From positions 186,001 through 250,000 of the forward strand of contig NZ_BMSK01000008.1 of the NCBI RefSeq assembly GCF_014649115.1: 64,000 bases of DNA, in the 5' to 3' direction. Position numbers and translations under genes: made by a program. The stretch is from Streptomyces eurythermus. GTDB taxonomy: Bacteria; Actinomycetota; Actinomycetes; Streptomycetales; Streptomycetaceae. Below, piece by piece: positions 24,275-32,829 of this stretch. The notes below the pieces were generated by a model that was given only the letters and a program-made list of their open reading frames with translations, was not told the DNA's origin and searched no databases. Position 1 is the first letter of the stretch; every line of letters starts with the position of its first letter.

Positions 24275-24367
24275 GCCCCGGGAGCGGGACGGAAGCGGCA
24301 CCGCTCCCGCACGGCTCACGATGACCGCCACCGCCCGGCCCACCGACCCTGTGAGGACGACCGTTCA

Positions 24368-25960
24368 ATGGACATGCTGTGGAACGGCTGGGGCGACCCG
24401 GCCAAGGCGGCACCGCTGCCCGACTCGGTGACCGGGCTGCTGCGCGACCTGCTCGGTGTCAAGCCGCGCAGCACGCCCGCCCCCGGCCTGGCGGACCTCC
24501 GCCCGCCCGCCGTCACGGTCCGGCCCGCGGCCCTGAAGGCCCTCGCGGAGGCCGTCGGCGGCGAGGAACACGTCCGCACGGACGCCGAGAGCCGCATCCG
24601 GCACACCCGCGGCAAGTCCACCCCCGACCTGCTGCGCATCCGCGCCGGAGACGTCGCCGGCACACCCCAGGCCGTCGTCCTGCCCGCCGGTCACGACGAG
24701 GTCCTCGCCGTGCTGCGCGCCTGCGCCGCGCACGGCCTGGCCGTCGTCCCCTTCGGCGGCGGCACCTCCGTGGTGGGCGGACTCGCCCCGCACCGCGGCA
24801 TGTTCGTCGCCCTGGACCTGCGCCGCATGAACGGCCTGCTCGACCTGGACCCCGTCTCGCGCACCGCCGTCCTCCAGCCCGGCCTGCGCGCCCCCGAGGC
24901 CGAACGCCGGCTCAACGAACGCGGCTACACCCTCGGCCACTTCCCGCAGTCCTTCGAGTGGGCCACCATCGGCGGATTCGCCGCCGCCCGCTCCAGCGGA
25001 CAGGCGTCCGCCGGATACGGCCGCTTCGACGAGATGGTGCTCGCCCTCACCCTCGCCACCCCCGAGGGCACCCTCGACACCGGCCGCGCCCCGCGCTCCG
25101 CCGCAGGACCCGACCTGCGCCAGCTGATCCTCGGCTCGGAGGGCGCCTTCGGCGTCATCACCTCCGTCACCGTACGGATCCGCCCGCTGCCCGAGACCCG
25201 GGTGTACGAGGGCTGGCGGTTCGGCTCCTTCCAGGAGGGCACCGACGCGCTGCGCCGGCTCGCCCAGGACGGGCCCCGGCCGACCGTGCTGCGCCTGTCC
25301 GACGAGACCGAGACGCTCATCGGACTCGCCCAGCCCGACGCGATCGGCACCGGCCCGGAACAGGGCGGCGCCGGATGCCTGGCGATCACCGGCTACGAAG
25401 GCACGGCGGAGGACACCGCGCACCGGCGTGCCCGGGCCGCTGACGTCCTGACGGCCTGCGGCGGCACCCTGATCGGCGCCGAACCCGGCGAACGCTGGGC
25501 GCACGGCCGCTACTCCGCGCCGTATCTGCGCGACGCCCTGCTCGACGTGGGCGCCTTCGCCGAGACCCTGGAGACCGCCGCGTTCTGGTCCCGGATCCCC
25601 GAGCTGTACACGGCCGTCCGTACCGCCCTGACCGACACCCTCACCCAGGCCGGCACCCCGCCCCTGGTGATGTGCCACATCTCCCACGTGTACGAGAACG
25701 GCGCCTCGCTGTACTTCACCGTCGTCAGCGCCCAGGGCGAGGACCCGGTGGCCCACTGGACGCCCGCCAAGCACGCCGCCAACGAGGCCGTACTCGCCGC
25801 CGGCGGCACCATCTCCCACCACCACGGGGTGGGCACCGACCACCGCGACTGGTACGTCCGCGAGGCCGGCCCGCTCGGCGTCTCGGCGCTGCGCGCCGTC
25901 AAGCGGCGCCTGGACCCCGACGGCCTGCTCAACCCCGGCGTCCTGCTGCCCACCGACTGA
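24368..25960 (+). CDS. FAD-binding oxidase, alkyldihydroxyacetonephosphate-synthase-like
   Basis: The 530-residue protein has the PCMH/VAO FAD domain (VVPFGGGTSVVGGLAP, QPGLRAPEAERRL, TLGHFPQSFEWATIGG, RSSGQASAGYGRFDEMV, ILGSEGAFGVIT). Its C-terminal domain includes CHISHVYENGASLYFT and GGTISHHHGVGTDHRDW, the His-rich loop characteristic of alkyl-DHAP synthases (AGPS). AGPS exchanges the acyl chain of acyl-DHAP for a fatty alcohol and so makes the ether bond of ether lipids. The neighbouring GlpD and lipid kinase fit this reading. D-lactate or glycolate oxidases are the nearest alternatives, but the HHH loop argues for AGPS-like chemistry. Confidence 0.82.
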   Translation: MDMLWNGWGDPAKAAPLPDSVTGLLRDLLGVKPRSTPAPGLADLRPPAVTVRPAALKALAEAVGGEEHVRTDAESRIRHTRGKSTPDLLRIRAGDVAGTPQAVVLPAGHDEVLAVLRACAAHGLAVVPFGGGTSVVGGLAPHRGMFVALDLRRMNGLLDLDPVSRTAVLQPGLRAPEAERRLNERGYTLGHFPQSFEWATIGGFAAARSSGQASAGYGRFDEMVLALTLATPEGTLDTGRAPRSAAGPDLRQLILGSEGAFGVITSVTVRIRPLPETRVYEGWRFGSFQEGTDALRRLAQDGPRPTVLRLSDETETLIGLAQPDAIGTGPEQGGAGCLAITGYEGTAEDTAHRRARAADVLTACGGTLIGAEPGERWAHGRYSAPYLRDALLDVGAFAETLETAAFWSRIPELYTAVRTALTDTLTQAGTPPLVMCHISHVYENGASLYFTVVSAQGEDPVAHWTPAKHAANEAVLAAGGTISHHHGVGTDHRDWYVREAGPLGVSALRAVKRRLDPDGLLNPGVLLPTD

Positions 25961-25998
25961 CCCCGCCCGATCCGACCGCCTGCCTCGGAGGCCCACCG

Positions 25999-26880
25999 AT
26001 GCGCCAGTTCACCGCCGTCGTCAACCCCACCGCGGGCGGCTCCACCGGGGCGGCGACCCTGCTCCGGCTGGCCCGGCTGCTCCGCGAGGCCGGGGCCGGG
26101 CTGGAGACGGAGTATAGCCACAGCCTCGCCCACGCCCAGGACATCGCCCGTACGGCCGGTGAACGCGGCCGGATCGTGCTGGCCGTGGGCGGCGACGGCA
26201 TCGCCGGCGGCATCGGCGGCGCGCTCAGCGGCACCGGCACCGTCCTGGGCCTCGTACCCGCCGGACGCGGCAACGACTTCGCCCGCGCGCTGCGTCTGCC
26301 GGCCGAGCCCGAGGCGCTGGCGGACATCCTGCTGCACGCCGAGCCCCGGCCCGTCGACACCATCGAGGTGGAGTCGGCCACCCACCCGCGCACGGTGGTG
26401 CTGGGCAGCGTGTACGCCGGTGTCGACGCGGAGGCCAACCGGCACGCCAACAACGCCCGGCTGCTGCGCGGCGCCGCCTCCTACTACGCGGGCGGACTGC
26501 GCGCCGTCACCTCCTGGCGGCCCGCCGACTACCGCGTCACCGTCGACGGGGCGGAGCACACCCACCGCGGCTACACCGTCGTGGCGGCCAACTCCCCTTA
26601 TTACGGCTCGGGCCGGCTGATCGCACCCGACGCGCGGGTGGACGACGGGCTGCTCGACATCGTGCTGATCCGCGAGGCCCCGCGCCGGCTGTTCTTCGCC
26701 CTGATGAACGAACTGCGGACCGGCGCCCACGTCCGCCGCCCCGAGGTACGGGTCCTGCGCGGCCGGGAGCTGCGCATCGAGGCGGGCCGGCCCGTCCCCT
26801 ACGGCGCCGACGGCGAGGTGGACGCCACCCTGCCGGTCACCCTGCGGATCCGCCCCGCCGACCTGCCGGTCCTGTACTGA
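25999..26880 (+). CDS. diacylglycerol/lipid kinase family protein
   Basis: The 293-residue protein matches the DagK/LCB5 kinase fold: VVNPTAGGSTGA at the start, AVGGDGIAGGIGGAL (nucleotide loop GGDG), LGLVPAGRGNDFARAL, and YGADGEVD near the end. It phosphorylates diacylglycerol, sphingoid-like or other lipid alcohols at the membrane face. A CGGAGG site precedes the ATG, 38 bases after the FAD oxidase, so the two are probably co-transcribed as part of a glycerolipid set. Confidence 0.9.
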   Translation: MRQFTAVVNPTAGGSTGAATLLRLARLLREAGAGLETEYSHSLAHAQDIARTAGERGRIVLAVGGDGIAGGIGGALSGTGTVLGLVPAGRGNDFARALRLPAEPEALADILLHAEPRPVDTIEVESATHPRTVVLGSVYAGVDAEANRHANNARLLRGAASYYAGGLRAVTSWRPADYRVTVDGAEHTHRGYTVVAANSPYYGSGRLIAPDARVDDGLLDIVLIREAPRRLFFALMNELRTGAHVRRPEVRVLRGRELRIEAGRPVPYGADGEVDATLPVTLRIRPADLPVLY

Positions 26881-26981
26881 CCCGGTCCTGCCAACTCGCC
26901 TGTGAATTCCGGGGATTCACGAGGCATCACCCGCCCTTGCCCGGGTAGGCGGTAGGTGCCTGGGGAGGGGTGGTGGGCCGG

Positions 26982-27353
26982 ATGACAGCGGAGCGGGCCG
27001 AGGGTGTGGTGCGGGCGGTCGTCGTGTCCGACGGGCGGCTGCTGCTGGTCCCGGAGCAGGGCGGCTGGGGGCTGCCCTCGGGCATCCCGCAGCCGGCCGA
27101 GACACCCCAGGCCACCGCCGCGCGGGTCGTCTACGAGCTCACCGGGTACCTGGTCGACGGCACCGAGGCGCTGGACCAAGGGGACGCCGACGGCGGGACG
27201 ACCATCCTGTGCCGCCTGCTGACCGAGTCACCGTCCGACGGCGGCCGCCTCACCCCCGACCACCTGCGCTGGGCATCGGCGGAGCAGGCCGCCGACACCC
27301 CCCTGCCGCCCCCGGTACGCCACTACCTCCAGGGCCACACACCCCCCGTCTGA
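26982..27353 (+). CDS. NUDIX-fold protein with a degenerate Nudix box
   Basis: The 123-residue protein has the NUDIX fold (VVRAVVVSDGRLLLVPEQGG, then WGLPSGIPQPAETPQATAARVVYELTGY). In the Nudix box the REUxEExG core reads RVVYELTG, so one catalytic Glu is Val and another is Leu. Hydrolysis is doubtful and a binding or regulatory role is possible. GGGGAGGGG lies 11 bases before the ATG, and an in-frame GTG at 26970 is the alternative start. Confidence 0.78.
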   Translation: MTAERAEGVVRAVVVSDGRLLLVPEQGGWGLPSGIPQPAETPQATAARVVYELTGYLVDGTEALDQGDADGGTTILCRLLTESPSDGGRLTPDHLRWASAEQAADTPLPPPVRHYLQGHTPPV

Positions 27354-27471
27354 CCCCCACTCCTCCAACCACGGCCCGGCGGCCTTGCGGCCACCCGCCA
27401 CCGGCCGTCCGGCCACCCGCCCCGCCCCCTCCCTCCGCTTGCGGTGCCGTCCGGCGGGGGTTTCAGTGATG

Positions 27472-27490
27472 TAGGGACCCCTCGTGGGTC
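27472..27490 (+). promoter_or_regulatory. inverted repeat upstream of the Clp ATPase gene
   Basis: GGGACCC, a 5-base loop and GGGTCCC lie 95 bases before the Clp start. No T-run follows, and it does not match the HAIR (HspR) or CIRCE (HrcA) consensus. It could be an operator or a 5'-UTR hairpin. Confidence 0.4.
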
Positions 27491-27585
27491 CCTCGCGTTG
27501 CCGACAGCGCGGATTGCCCTCGCGGACGCCGCTCGCGGAGTTGCGCCGCGGACGGGCCGGCCCCCCACGCGCGCCAGGAGCTGTC

Positions 27586-30111
27586 ATGTCGATGTCGTTC
27601 GGTGCACCGTTCGGTTCGTCGGACCCCTTCAGCGAGCTGCTGAACCGGTTCTTCGGTATGTCGCCGGCGTCATCGCCCCCGGCGGTGCAGCGCGTCCCCA
27701 TCGGACGGCTGCTGACCGAGTCCGCGCAGGAACTGCTCAACCTGGCCGCGCAGCGGGCCGCCGCCGACGGCACCTCCGACCTGGACACCGAACACCTGCT
27801 GTGGGCGGCCACCCGGGTCGAACCGTCGCGCCGGCTGCTCTCCCAGGCGGGCGTCGAGCCCGACACCCTCGCCGCCGAGCTGGCCAAGGTGCTGCCCCGC
27901 GAGTCCGGCACGCCCTCCGCGGAACCGGGCCTGACGCCCGCGGCCAAGCGCACGCTGCGCGCCGCCTTCGCCCGGTCGCAGGCCGCCGGCGTGTCCTACA
28001 TCGGCCCCGAGCACATCCTCGGCGCCCTGATCGGCGACAGCGACACCGGCGCCGCCCGGCTGCTACGGGCCGAGGGCCTGGACCCGGGGCGGCTGGCCGG
28101 CCTCACCGAACAGTCGGCACCGCGCCCCGAGGCGGCCCCCGCCGAGCGCGGCCGGCCGGCCACCACCCTGGACGAGTTCGGCCGCGATCTGACCGAGGAG
28201 GCCAAGGCCGGCAAGCTGGACCCGGTCGTCGGGCGGGCCGAGGAGATCGAGCAGACGGTGGAGATCCTCTCCCGGCGCTCCAAGAACAACCCCGTGCTGA
28301 TCGGCGAACCGGGCGTCGGCAAGACCGCGATCGTGGAGGGGCTCGCCCAGCGCATCGTCGCCGGCGAGGTCCCCGACACCCTGAAGGACAAGCGGGTCGT
28401 CGTACTGGACCTGTCGGGCATGGTCGCGGGAGCCCAGTACCGGGGGCAGTTCGAGGAGCGGCTGAAGAAGGTCATCGAGGACGTCCAGGCGGCCGGCGGC
28501 GACATCATCCTGTTCATCGACGAACTGCACACGGTGGTCGGCGCCGGCGCCACCGGCGAGGGCGCCATGGACGCGGGCAACATGCTCAAGCCCGCCCTCG
28601 CCCGCGGCGAACTGCACGTCGTGGGCGCCACCACCATCGACGAGTACCGCAGGTACATCGAGAAGGACGCCGCCCTGGAACGCCGCTTCCAGCCGGTGCT
28701 GGTCCCGGAACCCACCGTCGAGGAGACGGTGCAGATCCTCGAAGGACTGCGCGACGCCTACGAGGCCCACCACCAGGTCCGCTTCGAGGACGGCGCGCTG
28801 GCCGCGGCGGCCGAACTCTCCGACCGGTATGTCAGCGACCGCTTCCTGCCCGACAAGGCCATCGACGTGATGGACCAGGCCGGCGCCCGGGTACGGCTGC
28901 GCGGCACCGGGCGCTCCACCGAGATCGTCAGCCGCGAGGACCACATCGCCAAGCTGCGCCGGGAACTCGACCAGGCCGTGTCCGCCGAGGACTTCGAGAA
29001 GGCGTCGGAGATCAAGCGGCAGATCGCCGAGGTGGAGGGCGAACTCGCCGGCATCGAGGAGCGCCGCGAGGGCGTCGTCTCCGTCACCGCCTCCGACATC
29101 GCCGACATCGTCTCCCGCCGCACCGGCATCCCGGTCTCCCAGCTCACGGCCGGCGAGAAGGAGAGACTGCTGCGGCTCGAAGAGGAGATGCACGAGCGGA
29201 TCGTCGGCCAGGACGAGGCCGTCACCGCCGTCTCCCAGGCCGTACGCCGCAACCGCGCCGGCATGGGCGACCCGAACCGGCCCGTGGGTTCCTTCCTCTT
29301 CCTCGGCCCGACCGGTGTCGGCAAGACGGAACTCGCCAAGACCCTGGCCGCCCTGCTGTTCGGCAACGCCGACCGCATGATCCGTTTCGACATGAGCGAG
29401 TTCCAGGAGAAGCACACCGTCGCCCGGCTGGTGGGCGCGCCCCCCGGATACGTCGGCTACGAGGAGGCGGGCCAGCTCACCGAGAAGGTCCGCCGCCAGC
29501 CCTACAGCGTGCTGCTCTTCGACGAGGTGGAGAAGGCCCACCCCGACATCTTCAACACCCTGCTGCAGATCCTGGACGACGGGCGGCTCACCGACGCCCA
29601 GGGCCGCACCGTCGACTTCCGGCACTGCGTCGTCATCATGACGTCCAACATCGGCGCGCACCGCATCCTGGAGCACAAGGGCGATGTGTCCGACCTCAGG
29701 GAAGAGTTGATGGACGATCTGCGCGCCCGGTTCCTGCCGGAGTTCCTCAACCGGATCGACGACATCATCATCTTCCACGGTCTCACCGAGGACGACCTGG
29801 GCCGGATCGTGGACCATCTGCTCGACCAGAGCAAACACAAGGTGCGCGCCCAGGGCCTGGAGCTGGAGGTCACCGAGAGCGCCAAGAAACTGCTCATCGC
29901 CCACGGCCACCAGCCGGAGTTCGGGGCCCGCCCGCTGCGCCGCACCATCCAGGCGGAGCTGGACAACCGCATCGCCACTCTTCTGCTCGGCGGCGAGGCC
30001 GAACCCGGGGACACCATCGTCGCCGACGTGCGGGACGACTCGCTGCACTGCTCGGTGCGCCGCGGCGCCCCCGAGGCACCCGCCGGCTCCGCCCCCGCAC
30101 CGGCCGGGTGA
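27586..30111 (+). CDS. ClpC/ClpB-type AAA+ ATPase
   Basis: The 841-residue protein has an N-terminal Clp repeat domain (residues about 40-160), AAA1 with Walker A GEPGVGKT near 242, a short UVR-type middle domain (SAEDFEKASEIKRQIAEVE near 466), and AAA2 with Walker A GPTGVGKTE near 574 and sensor SNIGA. The UVR segment is ClpC-like. The loop after SNIGAHRILEHKGD lacks a visible IGF/LGF/VGF tripeptide that docks ClpP and resembles ClpB there. It may be a ClpP-independent unfoldase or disaggregase. The ATG follows CCAGGAG. It converges with a GreA-type gene. Confidence 0.9.
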   Translation: MSMSFGAPFGSSDPFSELLNRFFGMSPASSPPAVQRVPIGRLLTESAQELLNLAAQRAAADGTSDLDTEHLLWAATRVEPSRRLLSQAGVEPDTLAAELAKVLPRESGTPSAEPGLTPAAKRTLRAAFARSQAAGVSYIGPEHILGALIGDSDTGAARLLRAEGLDPGRLAGLTEQSAPRPEAAPAERGRPATTLDEFGRDLTEEAKAGKLDPVVGRAEEIEQTVEILSRRSKNNPVLIGEPGVGKTAIVEGLAQRIVAGEVPDTLKDKRVVVLDLSGMVAGAQYRGQFEERLKKVIEDVQAAGGDIILFIDELHTVVGAGATGEGAMDAGNMLKPALARGELHVVGATTIDEYRRYIEKDAALERRFQPVLVPEPTVEETVQILEGLRDAYEAHHQVRFEDGALAAAAELSDRYVSDRFLPDKAIDVMDQAGARVRLRGTGRSTEIVSREDHIAKLRRELDQAVSAEDFEKASEIKRQIAEVEGELAGIEERREGVVSVTASDIADIVSRRTGIPVSQLTAGEKERLLRLEEEMHERIVGQDEAVTAVSQAVRRNRAGMGDPNRPVGSFLFLGPTGVGKTELAKTLAALLFGNADRMIRFDMSEFQEKHTVARLVGAPPGYVGYEEAGQLTEKVRRQPYSVLLFDEVEKAHPDIFNTLLQILDDGRLTDAQGRTVDFRHCVVIMTSNIGAHRILEHKGDVSDLREELMDDLRARFLPEFLNRIDDIIIFHGLTEDDLGRIVDHLLDQSKHKVRAQGLELEVTESAKKLLIAHGHQPEFGARPLRRTIQAELDNRIATLLLGGEAEPGDTIVADVRDDSLHCSVRRGAPEAPAGSAPAPAG

Positions 30112-30124
30112 CAACCGGGGACCG

Positions 30125-30601
30125 TCAGGAGGACGGCGGCTCGCCGATGGAGACCAGAACCGCGGTCGCCGGCCCGTCCGGGGTGTCGTAGCGCACGGTG
30201 TCCCCGGGCCGGCGGCCGAGCAGGGCCCGGCCGAGCGGGCTGTCGGCGGTGACCAGCGTCTGGTCCAGCGCCTCGGCCACCTCGCCGATCCGCAGCGTCT
30301 CCGTCTCGCCGTCCGGGAAGCGGACGGTCACCGTGCTGCCCACGCCCACCACGTCGGTCGGGGCGGGACCGGCCGACGCGGCTTCGCGCAGCCGCTCGGT
30401 GATCTCCTCGATCCGGCGGTCCAGGCGCCCCAGTTGGTCGGCGCGCCGCAACTGGTCGGCCTGGTCGGCCTGGTCGCCGACCGACGCGGAGGACTCCCGG
30501 AGCGTTCCGGCGACCAGCCGGCGTTCGTCCCGCAGGTCGGCCAGCTCCTGCTCCAGCGCACGGCGGGCCTGTGCGCTGATCGGCTCCGGGTCACCGGTCA
30601 T
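30125..30601 (-). CDS. GreA/GreB-family transcription elongation factor
   Basis: The 158-residue protein has an N-terminal coiled-coil (residues about 10-75: ARRALEQELADLRDERRLVAGTL through LGRLDRRIEEITERLREAA) and a C-terminal FKBP-like Gre domain (VGSTVTVRF, SPLGRALLGRRPGDTVRYDTPDG). Gre factors enter the RNA polymerase secondary channel. The acidic tip residues are not obvious in the coiled-coil turn, so it may be a paralogue with a regulatory rather than cleavage-stimulating role. Confidence 0.85.
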   Translation of the reverse strand: MTGDPEPISAQARRALEQELADLRDERRLVAGTLRESSASVGDQADQADQLRRADQLGRLDRRIEEITERLREAASAGPAPTDVVGVGSTVTVRFPDGETETLRIGEVAEALDQTLVTADSPLGRALLGRRPGDTVRYDTPDGPATAVLVSIGEPPSS

Positions 30602-30771
30602 GACGTCTGCTCCTTGGCGGGACGGGTAACCGGAAGGAAGAGTCCGGCGTTCCGCATCATAAGCGGATCAATCACTTCCAGAGTGTACGAAGGGACATAC
30701 CGGGATAGTGTGCTGCTGTTCCGGTCTCCGGGCCGACGCCGGCCCATGGAAGGCGCGGAGGGAGGTGTCCC

Positions 30772-30849
30772 ATGTCCTCGAAGCGACGCCGCAAGAAGAA
30801 GTCGCGCCGCAACCACCCGGCCAACCACGGGCGGCGCCCGCAGTCCTGA
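30772..30849 (+). CDS. probable small ribosomal protein bL37, 25 aa
   Basis: This tiny gene has a strong ribosome binding site (GGAGGGAGG, 7 bases before ATG). Its product is extremely basic, beginning MSSKRRRKKKSRRN and ending with the motif ANHGRRPQS. The short actinobacterial 50S protein bL37, first seen in mycobacterial ribosome structures, has this size, charge and an ANHG-RP ending, so identity is likely though recalled rather than computed. It lies between the divergent greA-like and convergent STAS genes. Confidence 0.75.
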   Translation: MSSKRRRKKKSRRNHPANHGRRPQS

Positions 30850-30865
30850 CGCCACCGGCGGCCCG

Positions 30866-31240
30866 TCAGTCCTCCTCCAGCGCGTCACGGACGCTCGGGT
30901 AGCAGGCGATCAGCGGGGTGAGGCCGACGATCTCCAGCGTGCGCAGGACGGACTGGCGGACGCCCGCCAGCCGTAGCCAGCCCGTCGGCTGATGGGCCTG
31001 GTGTCCGGCGATGAGGACGTTGATGCCGCTGGAGTCCATGAACGGCACACCGCTGAGATCCGCGACCGTGCGGGTCCCCGGCGCGGGGCCCACCGGTGTG
31101 AGGGCGTCCCGGAGCATCCCCGAGGTGTGGTGGTCGATCTCGCCGGTCACCGTGACGACGGCGACCCCGTCGATGGTGGACCGGAAGACGGACAGCCGCT
31201 CCGGTCCCGCCTGTTCGTTCATCTCCGCCGTGTCCGCCAC
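30866..31240 (-). CDS. STAS-domain anti-anti-sigma factor
   Basis: The protein contains a complete STAS domain: AVVTVTGEIDHHTSGMLRDAL, TRTVADLSGVPFMDSSGINVLIAG with the phosphorylatable Ser in DSSG, and a C-terminal helix. Such proteins bind and release anti-sigma kinases in partner-switching. The start chosen is the GTG behind AGGAAA at 31240 (124 residues). A GTG at 31258 or an ATG at 31222 is also possible. No partner kinase or sigma factor is encoded nearby. Confidence 0.87.
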   Translation of the reverse strand: MADTAEMNEQAGPERLSVFRSTIDGVAVVTVTGEIDHHTSGMLRDALTPVGPAPGTRTVADLSGVPFMDSSGINVLIAGHQAHQPTGWLRLAGVRQSVLRTLEIVGLTPLIACYPSVRDALEED

Positions 31241-31552
31241 GCGTTTCCTCGTCTCCACTCGCCGTTCCGGGGCCCGGACCCGCGCGTTCCCGGCCGGGTC
31301 CGCCGCCGGCGTTCCCTATCGGCCTTGCCGGGCCTTGCCCCGCGCATTCCTCAGCGGGCGGCTGCCCCGGATCGCGCGGAAGATGCAGGCCGCCGTGCCG
31401 CGCACCGGCGCATATCCGTCGGACCGGCCGTGAGTTGCCTCCTTTCCGCGCAACCCCGCGCCCCCCCGACGCCTTGCCATGCCTTGCCACTCGCCGCCGC
31501 ACCCCTGAAATCGGCCCCGCCCCGGTGGGACATCTCGACAAGTCGATACCGT
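31241..31552. other. 312-base gap between STAS and urea transporter genes
   Basis: No gene is evident. It holds the divergent promoters of the two flanking genes. Repeated GCCTTGCC-like words occur at about 31321-31336 and 31475-31490 without a clear array. Confidence 0.45.
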
Positions 31553-32638
31553 ATGCCGGAAGATGCCTACCGCAGTACGGAATCGTGGGGTGTATCGGTG
31601 AGGGGGCGGAACGTGCGGCGGTCGGACGGTGTCCGGTGGTGGCGTCGGGGGCGGGGCGAGAGCTTCGGACGGTGGCTGCTGCGCGGGCCGGCCCAGGTGA
31701 TGTTCCTCGCCGACGTGCGGACCGGCGCCGTCTTCTGCCTCGCCCTGGCCACGGCCGACTGGCGCTACGGCGGCTACGCCCTCGGCGGCGCCGCCCTGGG
31801 CACCGGCACGGCACGGCTGCTGCACGTCGCCCGGGACCGGGTGGAGCAGGGACTGGAGGGGTACAACTCCTGCCTCGTCGCCCTGTGGTGCGCGGTGTTC
31901 CTCGGCGCGGGCCGGCTCTCCACGGCGCTGCTCGCCGCCGCGGGCTGCGTGGTCACCGCGGTCGCCACCGCCGCCGTGGTCCGGCTGCTGCACGGGTGGC
32001 GGCTGCCGCCGCTCACCCTGCCGTACTGCCTGCTGGCGAGCGCGGTCACCATCGCGGCGCCCGCCTTCCGGCGCGTCCGGCCACAGGACGCCGGCCTCGC
32101 GGCGTTGCCCGGCCCGGCCACCGGACCGACCGGGCCGCACCCGGACGACCTGTGGCGCGCCTTCTTCCGCAACATCTCCCAGGTCTTCTTCCTGGAGCAG
32201 TGGTACGCCGGGGCGCTGCTGCTCGCGGGGCTGTTCCTGGCCGGCCGGGTGGTGGGCCTGCTGGCCTGTGCCGGCAGCGCCACGGGCATCCTGACCGCGT
32301 GGGCGCTCGGCGCACCGGCGGCCGGCATCGCCGACGGCACGATGGGCTGCAACGCGGTGCTCGTCGCCATCGCCCTGGGCGGCGTGTTCCTCGCGCCGGC
32401 CCCGGCCACCGTGCTGTACGCGCTGCTCGGCGCCGCCACGGCGACCGCCGTGACCCCGGCCGTCGCGCATCTGCTCGCCCCCTCCGGCGGCCGGGCGTTC
32501 ACCTGGCCGTTCGTACTGACGACCCTCTGCTTCCTGGCCGCCGCCCGCTCCTTCCCCCGGCTGGCCGACCGGACCCCCGCCCCGGACGCGGACGAGGTAC
32601 GCCCGCAGCTGCCCGGCGCGACGGCGCGGACCGCGTAG
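31553..32638 (+). CDS. urea transporter
   Basis: The protein of up to 361 residues shows the UT-family architecture: GPAQVMFLADVRTGAVFCLAL and GLEGYNSCLVALWCAVFLGAG in the first half, repeated as RNISQVFFLEQWYAGALLLAG and GIADGTMGCNAVLVAIALGGVFL in the second, with about ten membrane spans. The twofold NSxLxAIAL-type pore motifs are recognisable. It would let urea enter down its gradient. The ATG at 31553 has no ribosome binding site. A GTG near 31613 behind GGGGGCGG is an equally good start. Confidence 0.87.
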   Translation: MPEDAYRSTESWGVSVRGRNVRRSDGVRWWRRGRGESFGRWLLRGPAQVMFLADVRTGAVFCLALATADWRYGGYALGGAALGTGTARLLHVARDRVEQGLEGYNSCLVALWCAVFLGAGRLSTALLAAAGCVVTAVATAAVVRLLHGWRLPPLTLPYCLLASAVTIAAPAFRRVRPQDAGLAALPGPATGPTGPHPDDLWRAFFRNISQVFFLEQWYAGALLLAGLFLAGRVVGLLACAGSATGILTAWALGAPAAGIADGTMGCNAVLVAIALGGVFLAPAPATVLYALLGAATATAVTPAVAHLLAPSGGRAFTWPFVLTTLCFLAAARSFPRLADRTPAPDADEVRPQLPGATARTA

Positions 32639-32829
32639 GCCGCCGGAGCGGCGGCGGGCACCCGGCCCGTGCCCGTAGACTCCCCGCTGCCCAGCCGGAC
32701 CGGGCGGCGTGGTGTGCCGCCCGGGCGGTGCGCCGCGTACGGACCCGTACGGGCCCGGCCGTGGGTTTGCTACATTGCGCCACCACGCAATCAAGATCGC
32801 GCAGACCCGACCGTTCGGGGGAGTGGAAG

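Noticed and set aside
27472..27490. CIRCE or HAIR heat-shock operator before the Clp gene
   Set aside because: The inverted repeat GGGACCC/GGGTCCC does not match either consensus.
27444..30191. 915-codon frame parallel to the Clp gene
   Set aside because: It is a shifted reading of the Clp gene with an Arg/Gly/Pro-rich product; the Clp frame contains all AAA+ motifs.
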